A stretch of DNA of 64,000 bases from Arenibacter troitsensis (lineage in GTDB: Bacteria; Bacteroidota; Bacteroidia; Flavobacteriales; Flavobacteriaceae). The notes beneath the pieces are model-generated. The model was not told the origin of the DNA. It made no database searches and was given only the letters and a program-made list of their open reading frames with translations. Made by a program: the position numbers and the translations under genes. Where the stretch lies: NCBI RefSeq assembly GCF_900177645.1, contig NZ_FXAO01000004.1, positions 92,177 to 156,176 on the forward strand. Reading direction: 5' to 3'. Below are positions 1 to 8,529 of the stretch, piece after piece. Position 1 is the stretch's first letter; every line of letters starts with the position of its first letter.

Positions 1-125
1 GGGAATATTTTTTTAATAGCCTCGTCACCAACCCTCTTATAATTATCCGCACAGGAATAAAAAAGCATTGCCATAGAAAAAACTATGGCAATGCTCCTAA
101 AATTATATGAACCTTTTTTTTTCAT
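1..125 (-). CDS. lptC: N-terminal part of a lipoprotein, probably LptC (LPS export)
   Basis: The gene runs off the left edge and 41 codons are visible. I chose the ATG at 125-123, followed by nine adenines coding for three lysines. A hydrophobic stretch at residues 11-24 ends in the lipobox F-Y-S-C with Cys25, so the product should be a lipoprotein. It starts one base after the stop of the TPR gene, which places it in the same operon as coaX. In Flavobacteriaceae the gene at this place, after coaX, an outer-membrane protein and a TPR protein, is commonly the periplasmic LPS-export protein LptC; the name rests on this context and on the short leader, not on a seen LptC domain. The reading frame contains a strong hairpin (64-95), described under findings. 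Confidence 0.6.
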   Translation of the reverse strand, partial: MKKKGSYNFRSIAIVFSMAMLFYSCADNYKRVGDEAIKKIF

Positions 126-126
126 C

Positions 127-1497
127 TTATAGGTTGGGCACTTTTACACTACCACCTACCCAACAAGAGAAACTTACGGTTTTACCGGCCATACCGGAAT
201 TGAATATATCTGTTTTGGACGGAGCCTTTGCCGAGTAACTAGCGGCTGCCTGACCTGCCCTACCACTTAAAGCCGGATCCACACGACCGGCCTGACGGGC
301 CAAATCAGCGGCTTTCCAATAGATAGCCCTTTTCTCGAAAGGAGTACTACCACATTCATTGGCACTACCCGCATACAAACTGGCAATCAACAAGTAGGCC
401 TTACCATTGGATGGGTTGGCATCGATAGCCTTTTGCGCATAACTCCTTGCCGTAGACTTACTACCTCTTCTGTAGCTTGTGGCTATTTTATAAGCGATAT
501 TGGATTTTTTCTTTGAATCGGTCTCCAACTCCAAAGCCTTGTTGAAATCCGCTATGGCACCACTGGTATCTCCAGCGTTATTTTTAAGGGCACCACCATA
601 CATGTAGGCACTTGCAGAAGGTTCCAAGGCCAATTGCACCTCAAATAATTTTTTGAACATTGGATCTTCAGTACACTCCTTACTATACATTCTACCTACC
701 GCTCTCTTGATCCAAGTTATATCACTTTTTTTGGACTCAAAATTCTTTTCATATAAAGGAATTAAGTTTTCACAGTTAGCCAAAGCACCTAATTTGGTAT
801 CTATACTTTCTGCTATCTTACCATAGCTTTCAGAATAACTATTGTAAGAACTTAATTGTTTTTTCTCTTTTGAAGTCAAAGTTCCTGCATCTTCCTTGGG
901 AAGAAGTTTAGTGATAACCTCTGTAAGCTTATCATTTTCCTCATCTATTTTTTCCGTGATGTTGTCGTATTTCTCAAATACTTCCTCCAAATCCTTTTTA
1001 CCAGCACTGTTTAAATCTACCAAGCTGGAGAAATATAAATACAAGGCCTTAGGATTTTTAAAATTAGCCCTATCCTCTGTAAAAGCCTTGTCTAATTGAG
1101 AGTAGATTTCCTCATCGGTAATCATTTTCTCATCATATTTCAACAATACCTTATCTATGATGGTCTCCGCAACATCTGTCTTTGCAGGAAAGTATTTCAT
1201 CCTATTATCATAAAGCTCCATTAAGGCATTAATATTGGCCGTTTTATCTGCCCCGGTAGCTTTCTCAAGCCTATCCTTTAGAATCCGCTCACCATATAAT
1301 ATATTGGCCCAATTTAAGGTAGGACAATTTTCATATACCATTTTCCATGGCGTATAAGCAGCCTCATAATTCTTAACTTTCACATGCTCTGTGTAAATGG
1401 AAAGATTGGTCATACACTCCGGGTTTTGAGCTTGGGAATGCCCTAAACCCACAAATCCCATGGCGGCTATCGCTGTGATGTAGAGTTTCTTTTTCAT
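127..1497 (-). CDS. Exported TPR-repeat protein
   Basis: A 456-residue protein with a signal peptide (KKK start, hydrophobic 8-20, likely cut after HSQAQ). The C-terminal third (about 295-385) shows tetratricopeptide-like helical pairs, for example GDTSGAIADFNKALELE and ARSYAQKAIDANPSNGKAYL. The middle is acidic, lysine-rich and helical. TPR proteins act as binding scaffolds; no enzymatic motif is visible. It lies between an outer-membrane protein gene (38 nt away) and the lipoprotein start at 125 (one base away), so a role in envelope assembly is likely but inferred. Confidence 0.85.
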   Translation of the reverse strand: MKKKLYITAIAAMGFVGLGHSQAQNPECMTNLSIYTEHVKVKNYEAAYTPWKMVYENCPTLNWANILYGERILKDRLEKATGADKTANINALMELYDNRMKYFPAKTDVAETIIDKVLLKYDEKMITDEEIYSQLDKAFTEDRANFKNPKALYLYFSSLVDLNSAGKKDLEEVFEKYDNITEKIDEENDKLTEVITKLLPKEDAGTLTSKEKKQLSSYNSYSESYGKIAESIDTKLGALANCENLIPLYEKNFESKKSDITWIKRAVGRMYSKECTEDPMFKKLFEVQLALEPSASAYMYGGALKNNAGDTSGAIADFNKALELETDSKKKSNIAYKIATSYRRGSKSTARSYAQKAIDANPSNGKAYLLIASLYAGSANECGSTPFEKRAIYWKAADLARQAGRVDPALSGRAGQAAASYSAKAPSKTDIFNSGMAGKTVSFSCWVGGSVKVPNL

Positions 1498-1534
1498 CTG
1501 TCTGTTTATTTTAAGGTGGTTAAAGTAATAATTT

Positions 1535-2806
1535 TTAATTAATTTTTCTCGGTATGAACCATTTATCGTTTAAAGATAGGCCCACATTAACTTTGAAATA
1601 ACTTTCCTCTACTAAATCCCCATATTTGGTTCCTCTTTTTCCAAGCTCAAAGCCGAGGTTAATATTTGAAAGACTGCGACTCATACTGCTCAGTGGTAAA
1701 CCTATTCCAAAAGTTATGCCAAAATCATTAATCTCCTTATTATCTACCACAATTCCCGATTTGGAGGCCTTTACCCCTGCCCTGTAAGTAACCCTTTTTA
1801 AATAACTGGTAAAAGAGGTATAATCAGGGATATAATATCCTCCAAGCCTGTAGGTTTGCGCATTTTGATACTCCAAATTACTAGCGGGCGAAAGCTCGTT
1901 CTCGTAAGTGCTTAACTCCTGAAAACTGTACTCCGCCCCTAAAAACCACTTTTTATCTTGACCATAACCCACTCCCAATGTAGCGGTCGTAGGAATCTGC
2001 ACCCCTGTACGCGCCAATCCCTGTGCTTCCAAATCCACTTCCGTTACTTCAATATCCCTACCACTAACGGTGGAAAAAGATCCAATGGTCCTGGTATTTT
2101 CAGAGACCAGATTGGCCTGGGTATTTACAACAATGCTGGTAAAAAGAGTATGTTTGTCGGTAATGGCTGGTGTAAAACTGGCTCCAAAATTAAAATCGAA
2201 GCCCTTAATTCTAGATTCCATCTTATTAAAAGAACCAAACTGCACGTCTTCAATAGTCTGGTAAGTATTTGTATTCTGGTTCCCGAAATTAAAGTTACCG
2301 GTAACCCCTAAACTTAAGTTTTTAACAAGCTCATAGCCCAAAGAGATATAAACCCTGTTCAACCCTCCTTCTCCACTAAAGGATTCGGTTATCAGTCCTT
2401 GATCGGTTGTTCTTTCGGATAGAAAATTGTACCCAACGGAGGAATATGGCATAAGACCAAAACCAAGACCAAAACCTTTGCCCAAATTAAAACCTAAAGA
2501 CAAGTAGTCCAAATTTGAAATGGAGGTATTTTCCTTGGAATCGTTGGTTACAAAGCGGTACTCCGTACGCGATAGTCCCGCTGTATAGGTCGTTAACCCT
2601 AATTTACTGTAAGCCGCGGGGTTATTAAGGTTGATGTGTATACTATCCGTATATACACTCAACCCACCCATCATTTGATTCTCCACGGTGCCGGTAGCCT
2701 TTAAATCCCCAACACCAAAATAAGAATAAGGGGAAGCTGTACTATTCTGAGCATATATGCTTACCGAAGTTACGCATAAAATTGCAATAATAAAATTTTT
2801 GATCAT
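1535..2806 (-). CDS. Outer-membrane beta-barrel protein
   Basis: A 423-residue protein with a signal peptide (about residues 1-19, ending IYAQ). The mature part is a run of alternating-polarity strands rich in glycine and aromatic residues (such as SLGFNLGKGFGLGFGLMPY), typical of a FadL/PorV-like flavobacterial barrel. The start codon directly abuts the coaX stop (2807-2809), so the two are translationally linked. Substrate and function cannot be told from sequence; a 14- to 16-strand porin or transporter is the likely class. Confidence 0.8.
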   Translation of the reverse strand: MIKNFIIAILCVTSVSIYAQNSTASPYSYFGVGDLKATGTVENQMMGGLSVYTDSIHINLNNPAAYSKLGLTTYTAGLSRTEYRFVTNDSKENTSISNLDYLSLGFNLGKGFGLGFGLMPYSSVGYNFLSERTTDQGLITESFSGEGGLNRVYISLGYELVKNLSLGVTGNFNFGNQNTNTYQTIEDVQFGSFNKMESRIKGFDFNFGASFTPAITDKHTLFTSIVVNTQANLVSENTRTIGSFSTVSGRDIEVTEVDLEAQGLARTGVQIPTTATLGVGYGQDKKWFLGAEYSFQELSTYENELSPASNLEYQNAQTYRLGGYYIPDYTSFTSYLKRVTYRAGVKASKSGIVVDNKEINDFGITFGIGLPLSSMSRSLSNINLGFELGKRGTKYGDLVEESYFKVNVGLSLNDKWFIPRKIN

Positions 2807-3535
2807 CTAGCGCTTGTTGTATTCTAACAAATGGTATAACCCCAACAGGAGAAATTTAGAATGCGCAAATATGGTATTTTTTAATCGTTTTGACAAAAAT
2901 TGAGCATCACCTCCTGTTAAAATAACTGTTAAATCGACAAATCTACTTCTATATTGCTCAATAGTGCCGTCAATTTCATTGCAAATACCGTTGATAACAC
3001 CACTATGCATGCTCGTTTCGGTAGTGTTTCCAATAAAGTCCATTATGCCCTTTTTTTTCAATAGCGGCAGCTTGGATGTATGTTCGTGCATAGCTTTGTA
3101 CCGCATACCTATACCCGGTGAAATGGCCCCTCCCAAATATTCCCCATAGTCGTTAATGGCATCGTAGGTTACACAGGTTCCCGCATCTATGACCAAGGTA
3201 TTTCCTTTTGGGTTATGATAAAAGGCCGCAGTTGCCAGGGCAATTCTATCCACACCCAAGGTTTGGGGGGTGGCATAGGAATTCTTGAATGGGGTTTTGG
3301 AGGTGTGGCTCAGGACATGAACCTTACAGAAGACACACAACATGGCTATTTCCTCATGGCCAATCCCTCCTACATTGGAAACAATGGCATTTTGAATAAG
3401 AAAGTATTCGGAAAAAATAGATTTTACACTTTTTGAAAATTCTGCATTGGGAATTTTCCGATAGGAAATAATTTTACCATTATCGAAAACCGCCATTTTT
3501 ATTAGGGTATTACCCACATCTACGATCAAATTCAT
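2807..3535 (-). CDS. coaX: Type III pantothenate kinase
   Basis: Phosphorylates pantothenate with ATP, the first step of coenzyme A synthesis, in the cytoplasm. The 242-residue length fits the type III family. Visible ASKHA-fold motifs are VDVGNTLIKMAVF at residue 5 (phosphate-1 loop), GVDRIALATAAF near 98, VIDAGTCVTYDAI near 116 and ILTGGDAQFL near 205. It is the first gene of the minus-strand operon coaX - outer-membrane protein - TPR - lipoprotein. Linkage of coaX to envelope genes is common in this family of bacteria. Confidence 0.95.
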   Translation of the reverse strand: MNLIVDVGNTLIKMAVFDNGKIISYRKIPNAEFSKSVKSIFSEYFLIQNAIVSNVGGIGHEEIAMLCVFCKVHVLSHTSKTPFKNSYATPQTLGVDRIALATAAFYHNPKGNTLVIDAGTCVTYDAINDYGEYLGGAISPGIGMRYKAMHEHTSKLPLLKKKGIMDFIGNTTETSMHSGVINGICNEIDGTIEQYRSRFVDLTVILTGGDAQFLSKRLKNTIFAHSKFLLLGLYHLLEYNKR

Positions 3536-3587
3536 ACTGTAAAGATCAAAAAACTTAAAAAAACAAAAACCTTTTTCTTCATTTTTG

Positions 3588-3618
3588 TTTGTATATCCTA
3601 AATTTGAATTTATATTTG
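3588..3618 (+). promoter_or_regulatory. Bacteroidota-type promoter of tRNA-Phe
   Basis: TTTG at 3588-3591 is followed by exactly 19 bases and then TATATTTG at 3611-3618. This matches the Bacteroidota sigma-A consensus (TTTG, 19-21 bases, TAnnTTTG). It lies 18 bases before the mature tRNA 5' end, a suitable distance for a short leader. Confidence 0.75.
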
Positions 3619-3636
3619 CACCCGCTTACAGCGTTT

Positions 3637-3709
3637 GGTGCCTTAGCTCAGTTGGTAGAGCAATGGACTGAAAATCCATGTGTCCCTGGTTCGATTCCTG
3701 GAGGCACCA
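3637..3709 (+). tRNA. tRNA-Phe (anticodon GAA)
   Basis: A full cloverleaf can be folded by eye. The acceptor GGTGCCT pairs with AGGCACC. The D arm is GCTC/GAGC. The anticodon stem ATGGA/TCCAT encloses loop CTGAAAA with anticodon GAA, and the T arm CCTGG/CCTGG encloses TTCGATT. The discriminator is A at 3709. The 3' CCA is not encoded: the bases after it are CCT. Confidence 0.97.
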
Positions 3710-3713
3710 CCTC

Positions 3714-3742
3714 AAAAGCCCTTGATTTTCAAGGGCTTTTTT
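3714..3742 (+). terminator. Rho-independent terminator after tRNA-Phe
   Basis: A perfect 12-bp stem (AAAAGCCCTTGA at 3714-3725 with its complement at 3729-3740) with a TTT loop and a T tract, starting 5 bases after the tRNA. Confidence 0.85.
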
Positions 3743-3837
3743 ATTTTACCCTTTTTATAGCGTCCTTTTAACGCAAGGTTGCTGCAATTATAAAACCACT
3801 TTTTAGTTTGGGATTGGATTTTTATCCTAGCTAATTT

Positions 3838-5037
3838 TTACATTCCCAGTAGTTCTTTTATGCTTACTGTCTCCCAAATTATACCTTCATAGGCACTCTC
3901 CCGGCCACCTTCGTATAAGATACCAATATTTTTTTCATCCTTCAAGGTTAAATCGGAATAAGCTGAAGGACCTGGGAAAATTTGTTTAACAACGGGCCAA
4001 GATTTTCCGTCGTCCTTGCTTAGCCTAAGCGCCATATTAATTCTATTTTTAATATGGGCCGGGTTGGCGAAAAGGACATATACCTCGTCCTTTACCTCAA
4101 AGCGCAAGGTGCTGGCCTGACAAATAGGTTCTACCAAGGTTTCATGATGATGCATATCTTTCCAAGATTCACCCCCATCATCGCTATAGGCAAGCTGCCT
4201 ACTGCTCATATTCCGATCATAATTGCGCATATTCAACATTAGACTATGATCTGAAAGTTCCACCACTTCACATTCGTTAACCTGATCTTGAGGGGAAGTT
4301 CCTCCCAACTTCCATGTACCCCCATGGTCATCGGAAAAAATGATATGGGAGTAATATTTTTTGGTCTCGGCCTCAATGTGGTCGCATGCAATAAGCAACC
4401 TACCTTTGTATTCCCCCTCTAGGATTTGGATACCAGAACCGGGCCCAGTGGCATACCACGTCCAATTGGGCAATTTTACATCAGAAGTTATTTCCTTTGG
4501 CCTACTCCAACTTTTACCATCATTGGTAGATTTCAATAGGAATACCCTTCTTGTATCCTCGCTTTTCTGGGCTATAATATCCGACTCGTGATCGGTTCCC
4601 AGATTCCATGTGGACAACAAAAAAATATCACCGGTAACTTCATCAACTACAGGGGAAGGATTTCCACAGGTATTACCTTCATCGTGCCAAAGTACTTCCA
4701 ATTTACCCCAGGTCTTTCCACCATCCGTTGACCGTTTCATTACCAGATCTATATCTCCAGTATCACTACAGCCATTTTTTCTTCCCTCGGCAAAGGCCAA
4801 CAAAGTGCCATTAATAGTTGTAACTACAGCCGGAATACGAAAACACTTATAATTATCATTACCACCTTCAAAAATAAAATTCAAGGCCTTTGAACCCTCC
4901 TGCTTCTCATTTGGAGCCTGGGAAATTGAGGGAGTTGCCCATAATATTAATACGAAAATTATTAAACATCTATTTTTTAAAGTGTTGGAATAAATCATTT
5001 GCTTCCTTCTTTTAGTTTCTTTAATAATTACAGGCAT
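3838..5037 (-). CDS. Exported exo-alpha-sialidase (GH33 family)
   Basis: Removes terminal sialic acids from glycans; exported by a signal peptide (hydrophobic stretch, ISQA cut). Key sialidase features are present: the FRIP motif with the first arginine (about 62-65), an acidic D-T-G-D segment after AEGRKNGCS, and an NMRNY arginine. A tyrosine lies in AYSDLTL, followed by a YEGGRE segment. Five Asp-boxes are seen (STDGGKTWG, STNDGKSWS, SDDHGGTWK, SDDGGESWK, SKDDGKSWP), giving a six-bladed propeller. The ATG at 5037 overlaps the previous stop by one base (TAATG). An alternative ATG at 4998 is preceded by AAGGAAG and may be the real start. Confidence 0.88.
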   Translation of the reverse strand: MPVIIKETKRRKQMIYSNTLKNRCLIIFVLILWATPSISQAPNEKQEGSKALNFIFEGGNDNYKCFRIPAVVTTINGTLLAFAEGRKNGCSDTGDIDLVMKRSTDGGKTWGKLEVLWHDEGNTCGNPSPVVDEVTGDIFLLSTWNLGTDHESDIIAQKSEDTRRVFLLKSTNDGKSWSRPKEITSDVKLPNWTWYATGPGSGIQILEGEYKGRLLIACDHIEAETKKYYSHIIFSDDHGGTWKLGGTSPQDQVNECEVVELSDHSLMLNMRNYDRNMSSRQLAYSDDGGESWKDMHHHETLVEPICQASTLRFEVKDEVYVLFANPAHIKNRINMALRLSKDDGKSWPVVKQIFPGPSAYSDLTLKDEKNIGILYEGGRESAYEGIIWETVSIKELLGM

Positions 5038-6704
5038 TATTTTTTTTCCAAAATCTGCCCCTTGGCCAACAAGACATCCTTTAATTTATTATAGTCCACA
5101 TCTTGAACTACTGTATTTTCATCGATTGCCAGCACTGCGGCCGCTGCGGCCGATTGTCCCAAAATCATGAACACGGGCTCCATACGGATAGAACCAAAGG
5201 CGATATGGCTAGACGATAAACAAACCGGCACCAAAAGGTTTTTACAATCTTCCTTCTTTGAGACCAATGAACCGTACGAGATCGTATATGGACCATTGGT
5301 ACTTACCCCTATATCCCCTTCGTTCTGTACAAACCCATCGGGCTTAACATAGCGTTGTACGTTATGCGAATCCATGGTATAGGAACCCATACCTATTGGT
5401 TTAGGGGTCGGACTTTTTTTCAACAGTTCATTTTCGGTCATTACGAAATCCCCTATCATCCGCCTTGCTTCCCTGACATAGATCTGGTGCGGCCAGTTGC
5501 CGTTATCCTTGAATTCATCCTTGGCCAGGCCCCATTTTTGCATTTCGGTCTGTATATCCTCAGGTATCCTAGGATCGTTGGCCACGAACCAAAGCAATCC
5601 TTTTTGGTAATTTTCGTGCTCCTTTATTATTTCCTTTCTTCTTTCGTAGCCTGCCTCCGGGTAATCATAGTTCATACCAATATTATCACTGCTCAAGGGA
5701 CCGTGGTTGTTGGTGTCGGTTTTGTGGTTCGGTATGGCATCGAACTTCTCGAACCAATCCTTCCTTCCGGTTTCCAAGGACCTTGCCAATAATTCGTAGT
5801 TCATGGGGTCATAATCCTCAGGTTTAGGAAAGGGAATTCTATTATCTGGATAATTGCTCATACACAACCTAAAGCAATAGGCTTGGATCTTATTGTCGCC
5901 GCTGTGCCTTTCCCCAGGATCTTCTCCCGACACCCTTGGCAATAGACCACTGGAGGGGTCTCCTGGCACTACATAAGGGGATATATCCGCCTCGAACCAG
6001 TGCTTGTGGTGCAAAACCCCCGTTTGAACCCCGTTCCACTCCTCGCCATAAACCTCCTTGCCTTCACGTCCCACATGATAACTTACCCCTGCCGCGGCCA
6101 TAAGGTCTCCTTCATAGGTGGCATCCAAGAACATTTTACCGGTATAGGTCTTTCCCGACAAGGTGGTAATCGAAACTATTTTTCCATCCTTCATTTCCAC
6201 TCCCTTTTCCCTATCCAGCCATTCATCGCGGTCCACTCGGATCTGTTCCTCGGCCACCATATCCTCAAAGACCTTTTCGGCCACATGGGGCTCAAAGATC
6301 CACATGGTCCTATTCTCGCCGTCCATGGCAGGGGTCCCTTGCCCCTGGTTCCCATATTCTTCCTTTTTCTGCCAGTTCCATGCCTCACTGGTATTGTAAT
6401 GTAGCCAGACCCTATGGTAAAATTCCCTTGCAAGTCCCCCAATAACGCTTTTGTCACCTGTATCCGTATAGCCCAAGCCTCCTGATGACAACCCGCCCAA
6501 ATGGATGTCAGGGGATACCACTATTACGGATTTCCCAGAACGTTTTGCTTCCACTGCCGCCGAAATGGCCGCGGAAGTACCGCCATAGATAATGATATCG
6601 GCCGTAGCTACAGGCTTACTTTTTTCATTGGACAACCTACAGCCCGTAAATCCTAATATTACCAGAGCAAGGGTAAAATTTGTGATCCTACTTTTTAGCT
6701 TCAT
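5037..6704 (-). CDS. Exported FAD-dependent oxidoreductase (lipoprotein, PF12831-like)
   Basis: A 555-residue flavoprotein of the FAD-dependent oxidoreductase family often labelled xanthan-lyase-like. A lipobox (LGFTGC, Cys about 22) suggests membrane anchoring outside the cytoplasm. The dinucleotide fold is at about 35-85 (IIIYGGTSAAISAAVEAKRS, then GGLSSGGLGYTDTG). Further family motifs are [38 protein letters not shown], and a C-terminal [20 protein letters not shown]. It is about as long as its upstream neighbour, shares all these motifs with it, and is a tandem paralogue. The substrate is unknown; the adjacent sialidase suggests a carbohydrate or a sugar-derived compound. Confidence 0.85.
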   Translation of the reverse strand: MKLKSRITNFTLALVILGFTGCRLSNEKSKPVATADIIIYGGTSAAISAAVEAKRSGKSVIVVSPDIHLGGLSSGGLGYTDTGDKSVIGGLAREFYHRVWLHYNTSEAWNWQKKEEYGNQGQGTPAMDGENRTMWIFEPHVAEKVFEDMVAEEQIRVDRDEWLDREKGVEMKDGKIVSITTLSGKTYTGKMFLDATYEGDLMAAAGVSYHVGREGKEVYGEEWNGVQTGVLHHKHWFEADISPYVVPGDPSSGLLPRVSGEDPGERHSGDNKIQAYCFRLCMSNYPDNRIPFPKPEDYDPMNYELLARSLETGRKDWFEKFDAIPNHKTDTNNHGPLSSDNIGMNYDYPEAGYERRKEIIKEHENYQKGLLWFVANDPRIPEDIQTEMQKWGLAKDEFKDNGNWPHQIYVREARRMIGDFVMTENELLKKSPTPKPIGMGSYTMDSHNVQRYVKPDGFVQNEGDIGVSTNGPYTISYGSLVSKKEDCKNLLVPVCLSSSHIAFGSIRMEPVFMILGQSAAAAAVLAIDENTVVQDVDYNKLKDVLLAKGQILEKK

Positions 6705-6745
6705 TATGTTGGGTATTGAAATCTAACCTCAATGAAAATTACAAT

Positions 6746-8470
6746 CTATTTTAGCCTTTGTCCATCCTTAAGAAGTTGCTCCTTTAAATTAAGGTAAGGC
6801 ACTTCCTGAACATTAACATTGGCATCTATGGCCAGCGCGGCCGCTGTGGCCGCGGATTGGCCCAGGACCATAAACACAGGCTCCATGCGGATAGACCCAA
6901 AGGCGATGTGCGTGGAACTTACGCAGACAGGGACAATAAGATTGGTGCATTCTTCCTTTTTGGGCACCAATGCCCCATAACTTATGGGATAGGGCTTAAA
7001 GCCATGGGCCTCCACATTGCCCTCGTTCTGGACATATCCATTGGCGTCCACGTATCGCTGCACATTATGGGAATCCATGCCATAGGCGGCCAGACCAACG
7101 CCATCATCGGCCACTTTTAAGGCCTCGCAATTGTGCTGGGTCATGACATAATCGCTTACCATCCTCCTTGCTTCACGGACATAGAGCTGTTGCTGCCAGC
7201 CATCGGCTCTTTCAAATTCATCCTTGGTAGTGCCCCATCTGGAGGCTTCCTCCCTTACTTCCTCGGGAATCCTTGGATGATTGGCCAGGGTCCACATCAG
7301 CCCCATTTGGTAGTTCCTATGCTCCTCGATGATCTTTTCCCTTTCCGCATAAGAAGCCTCGGGGTAGTCATAATTCCTGCCGATATAATCGGTAGAAAAG
7401 CCGAACTTGTTGTTCGTATCGGTTTTTCTATTGGGCATACTGGAATTGATCCATGGAACCAACGAATTGCCATAATGGTACATTTCCCCGACAGGCCCCT
7501 TTCTTGCTTCGTAATTGCGAAAGAGTAGTTCATAGTTGATCTCATCATAGTTTGAAGGCTTTTGGAAGGGTATGCGGTTTTCCGGGTGGTCCGTAAGGCA
7601 CATCCTAAAACAATAGGCCTGTATCTTTTTATCGCCTTCACCTTCGAGTCCAGGCTTTTCATTGACATTTGGCAGAAGGCCACTTGTAGGATCTCCTTTT
7701 ATCACATACGGATCTACCCCTGCAATAAAATTATGATGGTACGCATTTCTAGAAACCAAGCCTGTCAAGGATGTATTTATGTTATTGGCCTGTACCCCGT
7801 TCAAGGTTTCCCCATATTCCGCATTGCTTTCCCTGCCCACAGCATAGGAAACCCCGGCCGAGGCCATGAGGTCGCCTTCATAGGTGGCGTCCAAAAACAC
7901 CTTCCCCTTAAAGGTCTTGCCGCTTTCCATGGTGATCGACTCTATTTTACCATCTACTTTTTCGACCCCCGATTTCCTGTTCAACCGTTCATCATAGACC
8001 ATCTTTATTTTCTCCCTGTCCATCATGTCCTTATAGACCGCAAGGGCAGCTGAGGGCTCAAAGGTCCACATGGTTGGCTCTCCATCTTCCGTACGGGTTT
8101 GGCCCCCGTCCTTATAATCCGATTTTTTCTCCCATTTCCAATTCTGCGGATCATCGTAATATTTTTTGATGTTCTCATAGAATTCCCTGGAAATACCGCC
8201 AATGGCCTGTTTGTTGCCAATATCGGTCTGGCCCAGCCCCCCTGTGGTGAGTCCCCCTATGCGATTGGTAGGCTCTATGAGGACAACGGACTTGCCCATT
8301 CTACTGCTTTGCAGCGCTGCTGCAACCCCGGCGGAAGTGCCACCGTAAATCACAATATCGTACTTCTTGTTCTGGCCATTTGCCACTACGGTTACTAAGC
8401 CCAAAAACAACACTAGGAGTAACTTTGCAAAATATTTTTTTACGTTGAGCCTATGATAAGTTTTAATCAT
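6746..8470 (-). CDS. Exported FAD-dependent oxidoreductase (PF12831-like), paralogue
   Basis: A 574-residue protein with an N-terminal signal peptide (hydrophobic 15-30, cut near ANGQ) but no clear lipobox, unlike its partner. The FAD-binding region is at 38-75 ([34 protein letters not shown]). It shares [38 protein letters not shown] and [20 protein letters not shown] with the downstream protein. An extra 19-25-residue insertion follows the [19 protein letters not shown] region. The gap to the downstream gene is 41 bases and to the upstream one 59 bases, so co-transcription is likely. The reaction is not predictable. Confidence 0.85.
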   Translation of the reverse strand: MIKTYHRLNVKKYFAKLLLVLFLGLVTVVANGQNKKYDIVIYGGTSAGVAAALQSSRMGKSVVLIEPTNRIGGLTTGGLGQTDIGNKQAIGGISREFYENIKKYYDDPQNWKWEKKSDYKDGGQTRTEDGEPTMWTFEPSAALAVYKDMMDREKIKMVYDERLNRKSGVEKVDGKIESITMESGKTFKGKVFLDATYEGDLMASAGVSYAVGRESNAEYGETLNGVQANNINTSLTGLVSRNAYHHNFIAGVDPYVIKGDPTSGLLPNVNEKPGLEGEGDKKIQAYCFRMCLTDHPENRIPFQKPSNYDEINYELLFRNYEARKGPVGEMYHYGNSLVPWINSSMPNRKTDTNNKFGFSTDYIGRNYDYPEASYAEREKIIEEHRNYQMGLMWTLANHPRIPEEVREEASRWGTTKDEFERADGWQQQLYVREARRMVSDYVMTQHNCEALKVADDGVGLAAYGMDSHNVQRYVDANGYVQNEGNVEAHGFKPYPISYGALVPKKEECTNLIVPVCVSSTHIAFGSIRMEPVFMVLGQSAATAAALAIDANVNVQEVPYLNLKEQLLKDGQRLK

Positions 8471-8529
8471 TTTTTCTTTGAAATTATTATATGTTACCTG
8501 TTTAATCTATAATTATTTTAATACGAATT

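Noticed and set aside
64..95. Terminator of the TPR operon
   Set aside because: The hairpin lies inside a continuous reading frame with ATG at 125, lipobox and no stop up to the edge. It is kept as a finding, not called a plain terminator.
3589..3771. Short plus-strand ORF containing ALAQLVEQWTENPCVPG
   Set aside because: This is the false peptide that arises when a tRNA-Phe gene is translated; the tRNA cloverleaf explains the sequence.
5355..8398. Several 80-160 codon plus-strand ORFs opposite the FAD oxidoreductases
   Set aside because: They are shadows of the strongly biased codons of the true minus-strand genes; no motifs of their own.
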